Positions 1 through 8,763 of a DNA stretch of 64,000 bases are shown piece after piece. The DNA comes from Candidatus Chryseobacterium colombiense (GTDB lineage Bacteria; Bacteroidota; Bacteroidia; Flavobacteriales; Weeksellaceae). Every line of letters begins with the position of its first letter. Position 1 is the stretch's first letter. The notes beneath the pieces are model-generated. The model did not search any database, was not told the origin of the DNA, and saw only the letters and a list, made by a program, of their open reading frames with translations. The stretch spans positions 2,356,001 to 2,420,000 of the forward strand of contig CP119310.1 of the NCBI GenBank assembly GCA_029203185.1. Direction: 5' to 3'. The translations under genes and the position numbers were made by a program.

Positions 1-1
1 C

Positions 2-757
2 GGCGGCAGTGGGTTAAACGGTGCTGCAACCACTGTATTTTCTGATAGATTCCAATATTATGATATTGCTTCAGATACATGGCATCCATTACCAGATATG
101 CCCAAAGCCAGAGAAGCAAAAGGCAAAATTGTGAACGATAAGCTTTATGTTATTGGTGGTTTTAATGGTACATCATCCCATCTGGTCAATGTTTACGACC
201 TCAACAAAAATCTTTGGACTGAGCAATATACGATGCCTGTTGGGATATCAGGTCATTCATTAGCAGTATCCGGTAATAAGATTTTTATTGCAGGCGGTTA
301 TAATAATCAAACTTTTTTAGCGTATTTCGATACAGAAACCAATAAATTACATCAATTATCTTCAAACATGATCCCGCGAAGACATGCTGCTGCGGAAATT
401 TATAACAATAAATTATACATCATGGGTGGAAGTACAACATCTTTAACCAAATCAGCCATTAAAAGCATTCAGGTGGCAGATATTAGCGAAGAAGCCCTTT
501 CCGCTAAAGAGACTAATGAAGATGTGTTCAAATCAAAAGTTTATACCAATGCTCAGAGAGACGGTTTTACGATCAGTAATAAAAACAACAGCAACCAGTT
601 TGAATACATAGTCTATACAATGGATGGAAAAGAAGCCGGAAAAGGGTTTGCCTATTACAATCAAAATATAGATTTAACAAAAGTACCACGCGGAACGTAT
701 ATTTTTACTTACAAAAATGAGAAAGGGGTTTTACAAAAGGTTAGGGTTATTAGATAA
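2..757 (+). CDS. Kelch-repeat secreted protein with T9SS-like C-terminal domain (5' end outside window)
   Basis: The reading frame is open from base 2, so the gene starts upstream; about 251 residues are visible. The visible part has kelch-type beta-propeller blades: YYDIASDTWHPLP followed by KLYVIGGFNG, then KIFIAGGYN and KLYIMGGST, each a GG pair after a hydrophobic strand. The last 75 or so residues change character and end in GTYIFTYKNEKGVLQKVRVIR-like strands, as in type A sorting domains of the type IX secretion system, which carry proteins across the outer membrane and are then cleaved. The likely role is a cell-surface or secreted propeller; the ligand is unknown. The fold is well supported, the sorting-domain call somewhat less because the usual YPNP motif is not seen. 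Confidence 0.8.
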   Translation, partial: GGSGLNGAATTVFSDRFQYYDIASDTWHPLPDMPKAREAKGKIVNDKLYVIGGFNGTSSHLVNVYDLNKNLWTEQYTMPVGISGHSLAVSGNKIFIAGGYNNQTFLAYFDTETNKLHQLSSNMIPRRHAAAEIYNNKLYIMGGSTTSLTKSAIKSIQVADISEEALSAKETNEDVFKSKVYTNAQRDGFTISNKNNSNQFEYIVYTMDGKEAGKGFAYYNQNIDLTKVPRGTYIFTYKNEKGVLQKVRVIR

Positions 758-844
758 ACCCATCAAAATTTTCTTGTTACTTTTCCATTCCAAAACAAAT
801 TCCTAAGTTTACAGGTTCTTCCAGCTTCAAAACACACTTTCACA

Positions 845-1270
845 ATGGAAAACAAAAAAGAGAAAAAAATTCTGGATAACGGTCCATTCTACCACGGTAC
901 AAAAGCTGATTTACAAATCGGTGATTTGCTCAGTGCCGGATTTCAATCAAATTATTATCCAGAGATCATCATGAATCATATTTACTTTACTGCCTTACAA
1001 AACGGCGCCGGATTAGCTGCTGCACTGGCAAAAGGTGATGGTCATGAAAGAATTTATATTGTAGAACCCACAGGAGAATTTGAAAATGATCCTAACGTTA
1101 CCGATAAAAAATTTCCGGGGAATCCTACCCGATCTTATCGAAGTAAAGAACCTGTAAGAATTGTCGGTGAAGTAACAGACTGGATCCGGTTAACAGACGA
1201 AGAGCTCCAAAACTGGCGGGAAAGAATCGCAAAGCTTCGGGAAAATCCGGATGCTGAAATTATCAATTAG
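845..1270 (+). CDS. arr: NAD(+)--rifampin ADP-ribosyltransferase Arr
   Basis: A 141-residue cytoplasmic enzyme that transfers ADP-ribose from NAD+ to the C23 hydroxyl of rifamycins and so inactivates them. The length is that of the family (about 140-150 residues). Visible family motifs are FYHGTKADL (residues 15-23), HIYFTAL (45-51), RIYIVEPTG (69-77) and FPGNPTRSYRSKEPVRIVGE. Residues H17, Y47 and D82 align with the catalytic His, Tyr and Asp known from mycobacterial Arr. It stands alone between a propeller gene and a DUF2461 gene, with no integron or transposase next to it, so it looks like a resident chromosomal resistance gene. The drug target, rpoB, lies in the same window (44.1-47.9 kb). 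Confidence 0.93.
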   Translation: MENKKEKKILDNGPFYHGTKADLQIGDLLSAGFQSNYYPEIIMNHIYFTALQNGAGLAAALAKGDGHERIYIVEPTGEFENDPNVTDKKFPGNPTRSYRSKEPVRIVGEVTDWIRLTDEELQNWRERIAKLRENPDAEIIN

Positions 1271-1324
1271 AATCGCAATCGTAATACGCAATAAAACATT
1301 ATCTAGCTTTGCTAAAATACACCA

Positions 1325-1984
1325 ATGAAAAAAACCTTTGAATTCCTTAAACAATTAGAAAAAAACAACAATCGTGAATGGTTTGCCCAACACAAAACGG
1401 AGTATGATTCGGTTATAAAAGAAAACAAAACCTTTTTCAATCAGGTTTATAATGAGCTTCAGGAACATGATAATTTAAAAGGAATCCATATTTTCAGAAT
1501 TTACAGAGATGTTCGCTTTTCTAAAGACCAGACTCCGTACAAGACGCATTTCGGAGTCGGATACTCCCGCTCAAAACCAATGCTGAGAGGAGGATATTAC
1601 ATCCAGTTGGAACCCGGCAACAGTTTTGTAGGAGGCGGATTTTGGGGACCCGATGCTAAAGACCTGCTCCGCATCCGTAAAGAATTTGAAATCAATACCG
1701 CAGAAATTGAGAAGATCACTTCAGACGATACATTCATAAAATATTTTAAAGAAATTAAAGGCGAAGCAGTAAAAACAGCACCGAGAGGATTTGATAAAGA
1801 TCATCCCGCCATAGACCTCATCAGAAAAAAACAATATGTGGTCATGAGAAAATTTACGGGTAAGGAAGTGCTGTCTGATGATTTTCAAAAAGAAGCTGTT
1901 CTCACCTTATTAGCCATGCGTCCTTTTTTTGATTATATGAGCGAAGTACTGACTACGGATTTGAATGGGGAATCTTTATTTTAA
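1325..1984 (+). CDS. DUF2461 domain-containing protein
   Basis: A 219-residue protein matching the DUF2461 / TIGR02453 family over its whole length: N-terminal FLKQLEKNNNREWFAQHK, then FRIYRDVRFSKDQTPYKTHFG, then GGYYIQLEPGNSFVGGGFW. These are the hallmark blocks of the family, whose function is unknown. No signal peptide or membrane segment is visible, so it is presumably cytoplasmic. It follows arr by 54 bases in the same direction, but nothing ties the two functionally. Family assignment is firm; no biochemical role can be claimed. Confidence 0.9.
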   Translation: MKKTFEFLKQLEKNNNREWFAQHKTEYDSVIKENKTFFNQVYNELQEHDNLKGIHIFRIYRDVRFSKDQTPYKTHFGVGYSRSKPMLRGGYYIQLEPGNSFVGGGFWGPDAKDLLRIRKEFEINTAEIEKITSDDTFIKYFKEIKGEAVKTAPRGFDKDHPAIDLIRKKQYVVMRKFTGKEVLSDDFQKEAVLTLLAMRPFFDYMSEVLTTDLNGESLF

Positions 1985-2079
1985 AATATAAAACTGTTTA
2001 AGATTTCTACCTTGCTCAATCCCGCTTCTATTTTATTATTTTTATAACAGACTAAATCACCAAACAAAATATTGCACCC

Positions 2080-2139
2080 ATGACAGATTATAATTTCTGG
2101 AATATCTATAAGAATGCTGATGTAACAAGTATCAATTAA
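2080..2139 (+). other. Short 19-codon open frame, possible gene remnant
   Basis: In the 229 bases between the DUF2461 and DUF1801 genes, an ATG at 2080 opens MTDYNFWNIYKNADVTSIN and then stops. The composition is protein-like and the ATG has an A-rich upstream sequence, but nothing recognisable follows in any frame. It could be the start of a deleted gene or a chance frame. No family is recognised. Confidence 0.25.
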
Positions 2140-2213
2140 TATAGTATAAAACCGTTACGATTTTCAGAGTGTTTTTTGTTATATTCGGAAAATTATTTAC
2201 GAAGCCTAAATCA

Positions 2214-2639
2214 ATGACCATCCAAGATCAAATCCAGGAATATGTAACCAGCCTGCCTGAATCCAAACGCAGCGATATCCTAGAACTTCACAACATTATT
2301 TTGGAACTCATACCGGAATCTAAACTTTGGTTCCTGGATGGTAAAAATGAAGAAGGCAAAATAGTTTCCAATCCTAATATCGGTTATGGAGTCTATTCAA
2401 TACAATACAAAGACGGAACTTCAAAAGAGTTTTATCAGATCGGGATAAGCGCAAATACAACCGGAATTTCCGTTTATATCATGGGGATTGATGATAAAAA
2501 ATATTTACTCCAAACCTATGGAGAAAAAATAGGTAAAGCGAGTGTGACCGGATACTGTATTAAATTTAAAAAGCTTAACGATATTAATATTGACATATTG
2601 AAAGCCGCGATACAAGATGGAGTTAAGAGATCAGCATAA
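2214..2639 (+). CDS. DUF1801 domain-containing protein (YdhG-like)
   Basis: About 141 residues starting MTIQDQIQEYVTSLPESKR. The pattern (short helical N-terminus, then KLWFLDGKN, GYGVYSIQYKDG, FYQIGISANTTGISVYI and YGEKIGKASVTGYCIKFKKL) fits the DUF1801/YdhG-like fold. That family includes the frataxin-like YdhG and Fra proteins; the function here is unknown. A GTG at 2169 could extend the frame by 15 residues (MFFVIFGKLFTKPKS), but that stretch does not belong to the family, so the ATG at 2214 is preferred. No export signal. It is followed at once by a membrane protein gene. Confidence 0.75.
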   Translation: MTIQDQIQEYVTSLPESKRSDILELHNIILELIPESKLWFLDGKNEEGKIVSNPNIGYGVYSIQYKDGTSKEFYQIGISANTTGISVYIMGIDDKKYLLQTYGEKIGKASVTGYCIKFKKLNDINIDILKAAIQDGVKRSA

Positions 2640-2646
2640 ACAAAAT

Positions 2647-3201
2647 ATGAAAAACAAATTTTTATCTTCTATCCTTAAATACAAATACAGACTGATCTAC
2701 CTTATATTCTTTGCATTCATCTCTTTTCTCTTTAATCCGAAACAAAAAGAGTACTACTTAGCAAAAGACATTCAAACTTTCCAAGAGAGTCATTATCTTA
2801 CAATAGCTATGATGGGCAGTGGAATAATCATATGCATTATGCTAATTATTGGATTTTTGAAAAAATGTAAGTTTAATCAAATTTTGAACGTTTTCATTTT
2901 CGCTTTATTTACTTGTTTTACGATATTCTTCCTAATGCAAAACACCGTCACTTGTTTCTGTTTATTTATCAACAGATTAGGAACTAACAAAGAAATCATT
3001 GAGTCTTATGAAACATTTAATATCACAGATAAAAAATATTTTACAGCAGTAAATATCAGCCGACCGAATGACTTCATCGATGAGTCGGATTATTATAAAT
3101 ATTCCGGATTAAAAAACGCTTCAAAATTGAAAAGAGGAGATACAATCCGTTTACAATTTAAACAAGGATTGCTTGGTATTAATTACTTTGAAGCAGAATA
3201 A
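2647..3201 (+). CDS. Hypothetical membrane protein
   Basis: About 184 residues starting MKNKFLSSILKYKYR. Three hydrophobic segments are visible at roughly residues 13-30, 53-75 and 80-105 (YLIFFAFISFLF, AMMGSGIIICIMLIIGFL, VFIFALFTCFTIFFLM). A polar C-terminal domain of about 75 residues follows. An in-frame ATG at 2617 would overlap the DUF1801 gene by 23 bases, so the ATG at 2647 (after AAACAAAAT) is preferred. No family is recognised. It lies close behind the DUF1801 gene and may be cotranscribed with it. Confidence 0.6.
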   Translation: MKNKFLSSILKYKYRLIYLIFFAFISFLFNPKQKEYYLAKDIQTFQESHYLTIAMMGSGIIICIMLIIGFLKKCKFNQILNVFIFALFTCFTIFFLMQNTVTCFCLFINRLGTNKEIIESYETFNITDKKYFTAVNISRPNDFIDESDYYKYSGLKNASKLKRGDTIRLQFKQGLLGINYFEAE

Positions 3202-3272
3202 CGTAATTCAATTTTCGGGGATTTTTTTGCTCTATTGATTCGTTGTACGTATTATTGTAAAAAATTATTTCC

Positions 3273-5330
3273 ATGTACATTGAAGTTTCTCAGGATTTTA
3301 AGAGAAAAACTAAAGCGGCTGTATTTTCTATCGCCATTTTCGTTTTCATTTATATTCTTTTATTTCTATTGACAGTAGCTTTGGCTCTTGGCTGCATTGC
3401 CGGAGGAATTGCCATCATCGCCGCTAAACCAATGTTTATCACCCTTATGTTAGGTGCAGGTTTGGCAGGAACCGGACTTTTTGTGTTCTTTTTTATCATT
3501 AAGTTTTTATTTAAAAAACACATCAACGACAGAAGCGATCTTACCGAAATCAGAAGAAATGATGAACCCGAGCTTTTCCAAATGATCGACAAAATTGTAC
3601 AGGAAGCAGGAACCAACGCTCCTAAAAAAGTTTACCTTTCTTATGATGTGAATGCAAGTGTTTTTTATGATTCAAGTTTCTGGAGCATGTTCTTACCCAT
3701 TCAGAAAAATCTCACCATCGGAATGGGATTGATCAATACCACTACAAAACAGGAACTGAAAGCCATCCTTTCCCACGAATTCGGGCACTTTTCCCAACGT
3801 TCTATGAAAGTGGGAAGTTACGTATACAATGTTAATCAGATTATTTTCAACTTAGTCAATGATGACGAATCTTACCGCAACTCAGTAGAAAAGTTTGCAA
3901 GTGTAAGCGGCTATTTTTCAATATTTGCAGCCTTAGCATTGTTCTTTACCGGAAAAATCAAGTGGATTTTGGTAAAAATGTACAATTTTGTCAATATCCG
4001 TCACATGGCGCTTTCTAGGGAAATGGAATTTCATGCGGATGAAGTGGCCGCCAATATTGCCGGTTCACTGGCATTGGAAGAATCGCTTTTAAGGCTGGAA
4101 CTTGCTGACAACTCTTATCAGAATGTCTTAAGCTTTTATGATAAAAGATATTCTAAAAATGAATCGAGTAAAAATATCTACCGCGAACAGTTTTTTGTCA
4201 TGAATTTTCTTGCTGAACAAAGTGAAGTGGAATCCAAAAACGGACTTCCCAATATTCAGCTTTCGGAATCGGGATTATTCAATAAATCAAAACTCAATAT
4301 TGAAAACCAGTGGGCTTCACATCCTTCTCAAAAAGAGAGAATCACTAAGCTCAGAGCTTTAAATATTGTAAAGGAACAGGATAATCTGCCTGCAAAAAAT
4401 ATTTTCAAAAACTTTCAGGAAACAGAAGAACAGATTACTTCAAAACTCTTTTCAAGAGTACAATACCAGAAACAAAAAAGCGATCTTGAATTTGAAGAAT
4501 TTCAGTCCGAATTTGAACAACAATATCAGAAAGATTCGTTTGATAAAATTTTCAACGCATATTATGACAACAAAAACCCTGATTTCAAAGTAAAAGAAAG
4601 TGAACTCACTGATGAAATTTCTTTCGATGAGCTTTTCAGTAAAGAAAAAGTGGAATGGGTCTACACATTAATTGCTCTTGAAACTGATTTAAAAACTGTG
4701 GAAGCGATTTCAGGAAAAGAATATACTATTAAAACTTTTGATTACGACGGAAAAAAATATAAACAGAAAGAAGCTAAACATTTAATTCCAAAAATCCAGG
4801 AAGCCATCCGGGAGATCAAAGAAAAGATTCATCAAAACGACAATGACATTTATAATTATTTTATAAAAAAAACTGAAGATCAACAGAAAAGAGAAAATTT
4901 CATCCAGCTTTACAAAAATTTCGGAGCCTATGATACTGAATACGATGATCAATATAAGCTTTATATAGAGTTGATGAATGCTACTGCGTTTATGAATACG
5001 AAAACTCCATTCGAACAGATCAGGAAAAACTTCAGTGACCTGAAACCTCTTGAGGAAAAATTAAAAGATCAGATGACCGTTTTTTATCAGAACGAGATAC
5101 TCATTAAAGAAATGAACGAAGAAGATATAAAAGACCTGAAATTCTACACAGAGAAAGAGCATCCTTATTTTAATAATAACGAATACATGGAACATAATCT
5201 GCAGCTTCTGATGAAAGCTGTCAATTACCTTCCTTATTTTCTTCACAGAAAATATTTTTACCATAAAAAAGAGCTTTTAGCATTCATGAAAGAACTGCAG
5301 GAACAACACTCTATGGCAAAAATATCCTAG
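3273..5330 (+). CDS. M48 family membrane metalloprotease
   Basis: A 685-residue protein with two or three N-terminal membrane segments (about residues 16-42, 44-79) and a zinc-protease domain. The zinc motif HEFGH is at residues 168-172 within AILSHEFGHFSQRSMKVG. The third zinc ligand is probably E252 in REMEFHADEVAA, the usual ExxxxD motif of M48 (HtpX/Ste24-type) enzymes. A further hydrophobic stretch lies near residues 212-235. The last 330 residues are highly charged and helical and are not a recognised domain; they make this protein much longer than HtpX (about 290). A likely role is membrane protein quality control, by family; the substrate is unknown. A strong terminator follows. Confidence 0.88.
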   Translation: MYIEVSQDFKRKTKAAVFSIAIFVFIYILLFLLTVALALGCIAGGIAIIAAKPMFITLMLGAGLAGTGLFVFFFIIKFLFKKHINDRSDLTEIRRNDEPELFQMIDKIVQEAGTNAPKKVYLSYDVNASVFYDSSFWSMFLPIQKNLTIGMGLINTTTKQELKAILSHEFGHFSQRSMKVGSYVYNVNQIIFNLVNDDESYRNSVEKFASVSGYFSIFAALALFFTGKIKWILVKMYNFVNIRHMALSREMEFHADEVAANIAGSLALEESLLRLELADNSYQNVLSFYDKRYSKNESSKNIYREQFFVMNFLAEQSEVESKNGLPNIQLSESGLFNKSKLNIENQWASHPSQKERITKLRALNIVKEQDNLPAKNIFKNFQETEEQITSKLFSRVQYQKQKSDLEFEEFQSEFEQQYQKDSFDKIFNAYYDNKNPDFKVKESELTDEISFDELFSKEKVEWVYTLIALETDLKTVEAISGKEYTIKTFDYDGKKYKQKEAKHLIPKIQEAIREIKEKIHQNDNDIYNYFIKKTEDQQKRENFIQLYKNFGAYDTEYDDQYKLYIELMNATAFMNTKTPFEQIRKNFSDLKPLEEKLKDQMTVFYQNEILIKEMNEEDIKDLKFYTEKEHPYFNNNEYMEHNLQLLMKAVNYLPYFLHRKYFYHKKELLAFMKELQEQHSMAKIS

Positions 5331-5337
5331 AAAATAC

Positions 5338-5364
5338 CGCTCTGAAAAATCAGAGCGTTTTTTT
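5338..5364 (+). terminator. Rho-independent terminator of the M48 protease gene
   Basis: CGCTCTGA at 5338-5345 pairs perfectly with TCAGAGCG at 5350-5357 across an AAAA loop and is followed by a run of seven T. It starts eight bases after the protease stop codon. Confidence 0.9.
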
Positions 5365-5385
5365 ATCTTTATGTCAAATTGAATA

Positions 5386-5743
5386 ATGAAAAACAACGAA
5401 AAAGTCTATGCCATCTCTTTTGCCTGAGTGTATCCACATTATATTGCCAAAGCAGAAAAGAAAGGCTGTATGTACCAAGGAAGAAGTGCATGAAATTATT
5501 TTTTGGTTAACAGGCTATGATGAAAAAAGTCTTCAGAAAATTTTAGAAAGTAAAATCGATTTCAGGACATTTTTTGAACAAGCTCCTAAAATTAATCCTA
5601 ACGCATCTCTGATAAAAGGAATCATCTGTGGATATCGCATCGAAGAAATCGAAGAAGATCCCATGAGAAACATCCGCTATCTCGATAAGCTGGTTGATGA
5701 ATTGGCAAAAGGAAAAACAATGGAAAAAATCCTGAGGAAATAA
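5386..5743 (+). pseudogene. DUF2200 family gene, broken by an in-frame stop and a 4-bp duplication
   Basis: From the ATG at 5386 the frame reads MKNNEKVYAISFA, stops at TGA (5425-5427), then continues VYPHYIAKAEKKG. Family members read SFASVYPHY here, so the stop is probably a TCA to TGA change. At 5467-5474 TGTA is present twice in tandem. Removing one copy restores KKGCTKEEVHEIIFWLTGYDEKSL and the rest of a full-length DUF2200 protein down to KLVDELAKGKTMEKILRK. Two independent lesions point to a true pseudogene rather than a sequencing slip. The intact frame that remains (from 5408) has a nonsense N-terminus of about 23 residues before the family match. DUF2200 function is unknown. The gene abuts a downstream lipoprotein start. 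Confidence 0.85.
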
Positions 5744-6430
5744 ATGAGATTACTAAACAAAACAATTACAGCAATAATTATCTTTCTTTTACTTATAAAT
5801 TGTCAGACGAAAAAAATTAATTCTCTGGGAGAATATGTAAGAATTAGTGAAGAAAGCAAGCAACATAATAATAATGAAGTGAATGCTATTCTTATCAAAG
5901 CTCGAGAACTTCGTAGTAAAAAAAATGATTTTATTGCTTACAAGAGCTATTCTATTGGAAGTATTAGATTAAATAAAATAGATTCCAACACTTGCCCTAA
6001 TTGTAATCCTGATGATCCTCTTTTTTTGTTTTGGAATGAAAATGGTAAAGCATGGATTCAAAAATCTGATAACTGTGGAATATTCTTCCCGATTGAATTA
6101 AACAACTTTGAAATTACAGATTTTGTTAACGATAATTTCAAAACCATTAAATCTGAAAAAATAAAATATTATAGTACAGATAAAAATACATTTTCAATGA
6201 TTGACCACTCTACATTCAAGCAATTTTTGATTGTTAAATCCGATATTGAAATTTATAATCATTTTGATCTTTACAACATGTCTAATAATCCTAAAAATAT
6301 AAATTATAACTATAACAATAATTTAAAAATTGTAAAGCTTGATAATATGATTAAAAAGGAAATTAAAAAATTGGATTCTTTAAGTCTTTTTAAAAGAGAT
6401 TTATCTCGATGCAATAGTCTCCAACAATAG
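5744..6430 (+). CDS. Hypothetical lipoprotein
   Basis: A 228-residue protein whose N-terminus is a lipoprotein signal: positively charged MRLLNK, hydrophobic AIIIFLLL and a lipobox-like LLINC with Cys at residue 20. The mature part is rich in Asn, Lys and Ile and contains a CPNCNPDDP cluster; no family is recognised. The ATG directly follows the TAA of the broken DUF2200 gene, so both share a transcript. It has an AT-rich composition even for this window. It is a real gene by length and signal, with function unknown. Confidence 0.6.
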   Translation: MRLLNKTITAIIIFLLLINCQTKKINSLGEYVRISEESKQHNNNEVNAILIKARELRSKKNDFIAYKSYSIGSIRLNKIDSNTCPNCNPDDPLFLFWNENGKAWIQKSDNCGIFFPIELNNFEITDFVNDNFKTIKSEKIKYYSTDKNTFSMIDHSTFKQFLIVKSDIEIYNHFDLYNMSNNPKNINYNYNNNLKIVKLDNMIKKEIKKLDSLSLFKRDLSRCNSLQQ

Positions 6431-6641
6431 ATTATCTAATAAATACTGATGAATAAAAAGAGAAAATTACCTCAAGCCTTTTTAACTTTCCCACACCAAC
6501 TTGTATGTCAAATTATTTCAATAATCAAATAATCTCTTCCTTACCTCAAAAAACTTCCCGAAATTAGCAGCCTGTGCGTTAAACAAAAAATTAATGAATT
6601 AAAAATTTAAACAGAACATACAGTAAAACTTAGTATAAGTT

Positions 6642-6763
6642 TTCTTCGGGGCAGGGTGAAATTCCCTACCGGCGGTTACAGTCCGCGACTCCTTTCTTTT
6701 TTGAGAGGACTGATTTGGTGAAATTCCAAAACCGACAGTTAAAGTCTGGATGGGAGAAGAAAA
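6642..6763 (+). promoter_or_regulatory. FMN riboswitch (RFN element)
   Basis: The conserved core is plain: CTTCGGGGCAGGGTGAAATT, then CCCTACCGGCGG, a TCCGCGACTCC block, a variable stem, then GATTTGGTGAAATTCCAAAA, CCGACAGTTAAAGTCTGGAT and GGGAGAAG closing the basal stem. All parts are in RFN order. It binds flavin mononucleotide and represses expression of flavin synthesis genes. It lies about 95 bases upstream of the ribB start, as expected for feedback control. A hairpin follows (CAGTGAG at 6773-6779 with CTCATTG at 6794-6800), but no T-run terminator is seen before the start codon. Confidence 0.96.
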
Positions 6764-6857
6764 TGGAACAATCAGTGAGGCTATTCCGATGGACTCATTG
6801 TGTTGTATTTCATTTCCATGTACCGAAGTGTATTTTAACTTTCAAAAGTAAAATAAC

Positions 6858-7508
6858 ATGGAAAAATTATTAGAAAAATTCGGAGCCAATCCGAAAGAAC
6901 GTGTAGAAAATGCACTTCTGAAATTACAACAAGGCAAAGGAATCCTTTTAGTAGATGATGAAAACCGTGAAAACGAAGGCGACATTATCTTTCCTGCCTC
7001 TACCATCACAGAAAAAGATATGGCACTTCTGATCCGCGAATGCAGCGGAATCGTTTGCTTATGTATTTCTGAAGAGAAAAGTAAACACCTTAATCTACGT
7101 CCGATGGTGGAAACCAATAATTCTAAAAATCAAACCGCATTTACCATTTCTATAGAAGCCAGGGAAGGTGTAGAATCCGGAGTTTCTGCAAAAGATCGCG
7201 TCACGACCATTAAAGCAGCCATTGCAGAAAATGCTTTAGCAGAACATATTGCCAGTCCTGGGCATGTATTTCCTTTGGTAGCTAAAAAGAACGGCGTTTT
7301 TGAAAGACGTGGCCACACAGAAGGAAGTGTAGATTTGGTACAGCTAGCCAATCTGGGTAATGATGCTGTGCTTTGCGAATTAACCAACGAAGACGGAACC
7401 ATGGCAAGACTTCCGGAAATCGTAGATTTCGCAGAAAAAAGAGAAATGACGGTAGTAACCATTGACGATATTTATCATTATCGTAAAATGATGATCAGTC
7501 AAAATTAA
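6858..7508 (+). CDS. ribB: 3,4-dihydroxy-2-butanone-4-phosphate synthase
   Basis: A 216-residue cytoplasmic enzyme converting ribulose 5-phosphate to 3,4-dihydroxy-2-butanone 4-phosphate and formate, the four-carbon donor for riboflavin synthesis. Motifs: VDDENRENEGDIIFPA (residues 32-47, the acidic metal and substrate loop), IRECSGIVCL, DRVTTIKAA, ASPGHVFPL and RRGHTEGSVDL. It is the stand-alone RibB length, with no GTP cyclohydrolase II domain as in RibBA. Control is by the FMN riboswitch just upstream. A terminator follows the stop codon, so it is probably monocistronic. Confidence 0.97.
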   Translation: MEKLLEKFGANPKERVENALLKLQQGKGILLVDDENRENEGDIIFPASTITEKDMALLIRECSGIVCLCISEEKSKHLNLRPMVETNNSKNQTAFTISIEAREGVESGVSAKDRVTTIKAAIAENALAEHIASPGHVFPLVAKKNGVFERRGHTEGSVDLVQLANLGNDAVLCELTNEDGTMARLPEIVDFAEKREMTVVTIDDIYHYRKMMISQN

Positions 7509-7533
7509 AATAAAGCTTTAACGCACAAAAAGG

Positions 7534-7565
7534 GCCGTTCAAAATATCTGAACGGCTATTTTTTG
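7534..7565 (+). terminator. Rho-independent terminator of ribB
   Basis: GCCGTTC at 7534-7540 pairs with GAACGGC at 7550-7556, followed by ATTTTTTG. It lies about 25 bases after the ribB stop. Confidence 0.88.
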
Positions 7566-7649
7566 ATTCATGATTAAAATTTATTTATGATTAAATAAAA
7601 CACATTCTCATACACAAGTTTTTAATTATATTTAATGAAATTTCTGATT

Positions 7650-8648
7650 ATGAAAAAAAACCTACTTTTTATCCTTGCGTTTTCAGGATTGTGCTCAGCA
7701 CAAACTACCATCACCAAAGCATTTAACGATCCTCTTGTAGGAGACATCGTGAATAACTTTGTGGTCAACGGAACGGTTGATAATTCTGCAACAGGAGCCA
7801 ATACAACCTTCAACAATGCATCTTTGACACAAGGAGCGGCGTCACAAGTGACTTACATAGCTCCTACTTCTTCTGAAATCAGTACCTATCCCGGATCTAC
7901 GATTAAAATGAATGATTCCGGAAACTTCGTTTTATACAAAGCTACGGCAACCCAGCTTGAAATTACAGGAGTGATCACTCCTACTGCCACTTTAAATTTT
8001 GCCGCTGATAACGGAACGTTTATTACTTACCCTGCAAGTTTCGGATATTCAAATACCGATACTGCGAAAGGAACTTTTACCTCAACAGCAGCTTCGGGAT
8101 TATTTAAAGGAACCATTGTCACTACGGCAGATGCCTCAGGAACTCTTCTTGTAGGCCCGAAAACGTATACTAATGTTTTAAGGATAAAATCTGTACAGAA
8201 TTTCAACTTATATCAGTCTACAGACACCAATTATCTTTTCCCTATCGGAAGTGTGATCAATACATCATACACTTATTTTGACAGTACTCATAAATTTCCG
8301 TTGCTAAGCTCTACCAACGGAACACTCAGCGTACCGTTATTGAGCATCAATCAAACAACAACCGGAGCGCAGGCTCTCAATGAAGTTTTTTTAGCGGTAA
8401 ATGACAATGTAATTAAAAAGCAAAGTTTTAAAATATATCCGAATCCTGCACAAGATTTTGTTGAATTTGCCGGAGACTCCAACAATTATTCAACAGCAAG
8501 AATCTACAGTCTGGATGGAAAACTGGTAAAAACTTCCGATATCAAATCCGGAAAGATTCAGATTTCAGAATTACCCGCTGCAGCTTATTTCATTGAAATT
8601 TCAGGGAAAGATTCAAAAACAGAAATCACTAAACTTATAAAAAAATAG
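7650..8648 (+). CDS. Secreted protein with T9SS type A sorting domain
   Basis: About 332 residues starting MKKNLLFILAFSGLCSAQ, a clean signal peptide ending in SAQ. An ATG at 7635 would add MKFLI and is less like a signal peptide start. The central 240 residues are rich in Thr, Ser, Asn and Gly and look like secreted beta-structure; no enzyme motif is visible. The C-terminus FKIYPNPAQDFVEF followed by ARIYSLDGKLVKT and AAYFIEISG, ending TKLIKK, is a typical type A sorting domain recognised by the type IX secretion system. It is therefore predicted to be secreted or surface-bound. Function otherwise unknown. Monocistronic by spacing. Confidence 0.88.
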   Translation: MKKNLLFILAFSGLCSAQTTITKAFNDPLVGDIVNNFVVNGTVDNSATGANTTFNNASLTQGAASQVTYIAPTSSEISTYPGSTIKMNDSGNFVLYKATATQLEITGVITPTATLNFAADNGTFITYPASFGYSNTDTAKGTFTSTAASGLFKGTIVTTADASGTLLVGPKTYTNVLRIKSVQNFNLYQSTDTNYLFPIGSVINTSYTYFDSTHKFPLLSSTNGTLSVPLLSINQTTTGAQALNEVFLAVNDNVIKKQSFKIYPNPAQDFVEFAGDSNNYSTARIYSLDGKLVKTSDIKSGKIQISELPAAAYFIEISGKDSKTEITKLIKK

Positions 8649-8763
8649 AAAGTTTGATAAACAGTAAATATTTCAGTGTTTCTGTTTCTCAAAACCTTAT
8701 AATATAATAAGTTTGCCTGTTTTTTGCATTCTGTTTTAATACACACACTTAAAATATAAAGTC

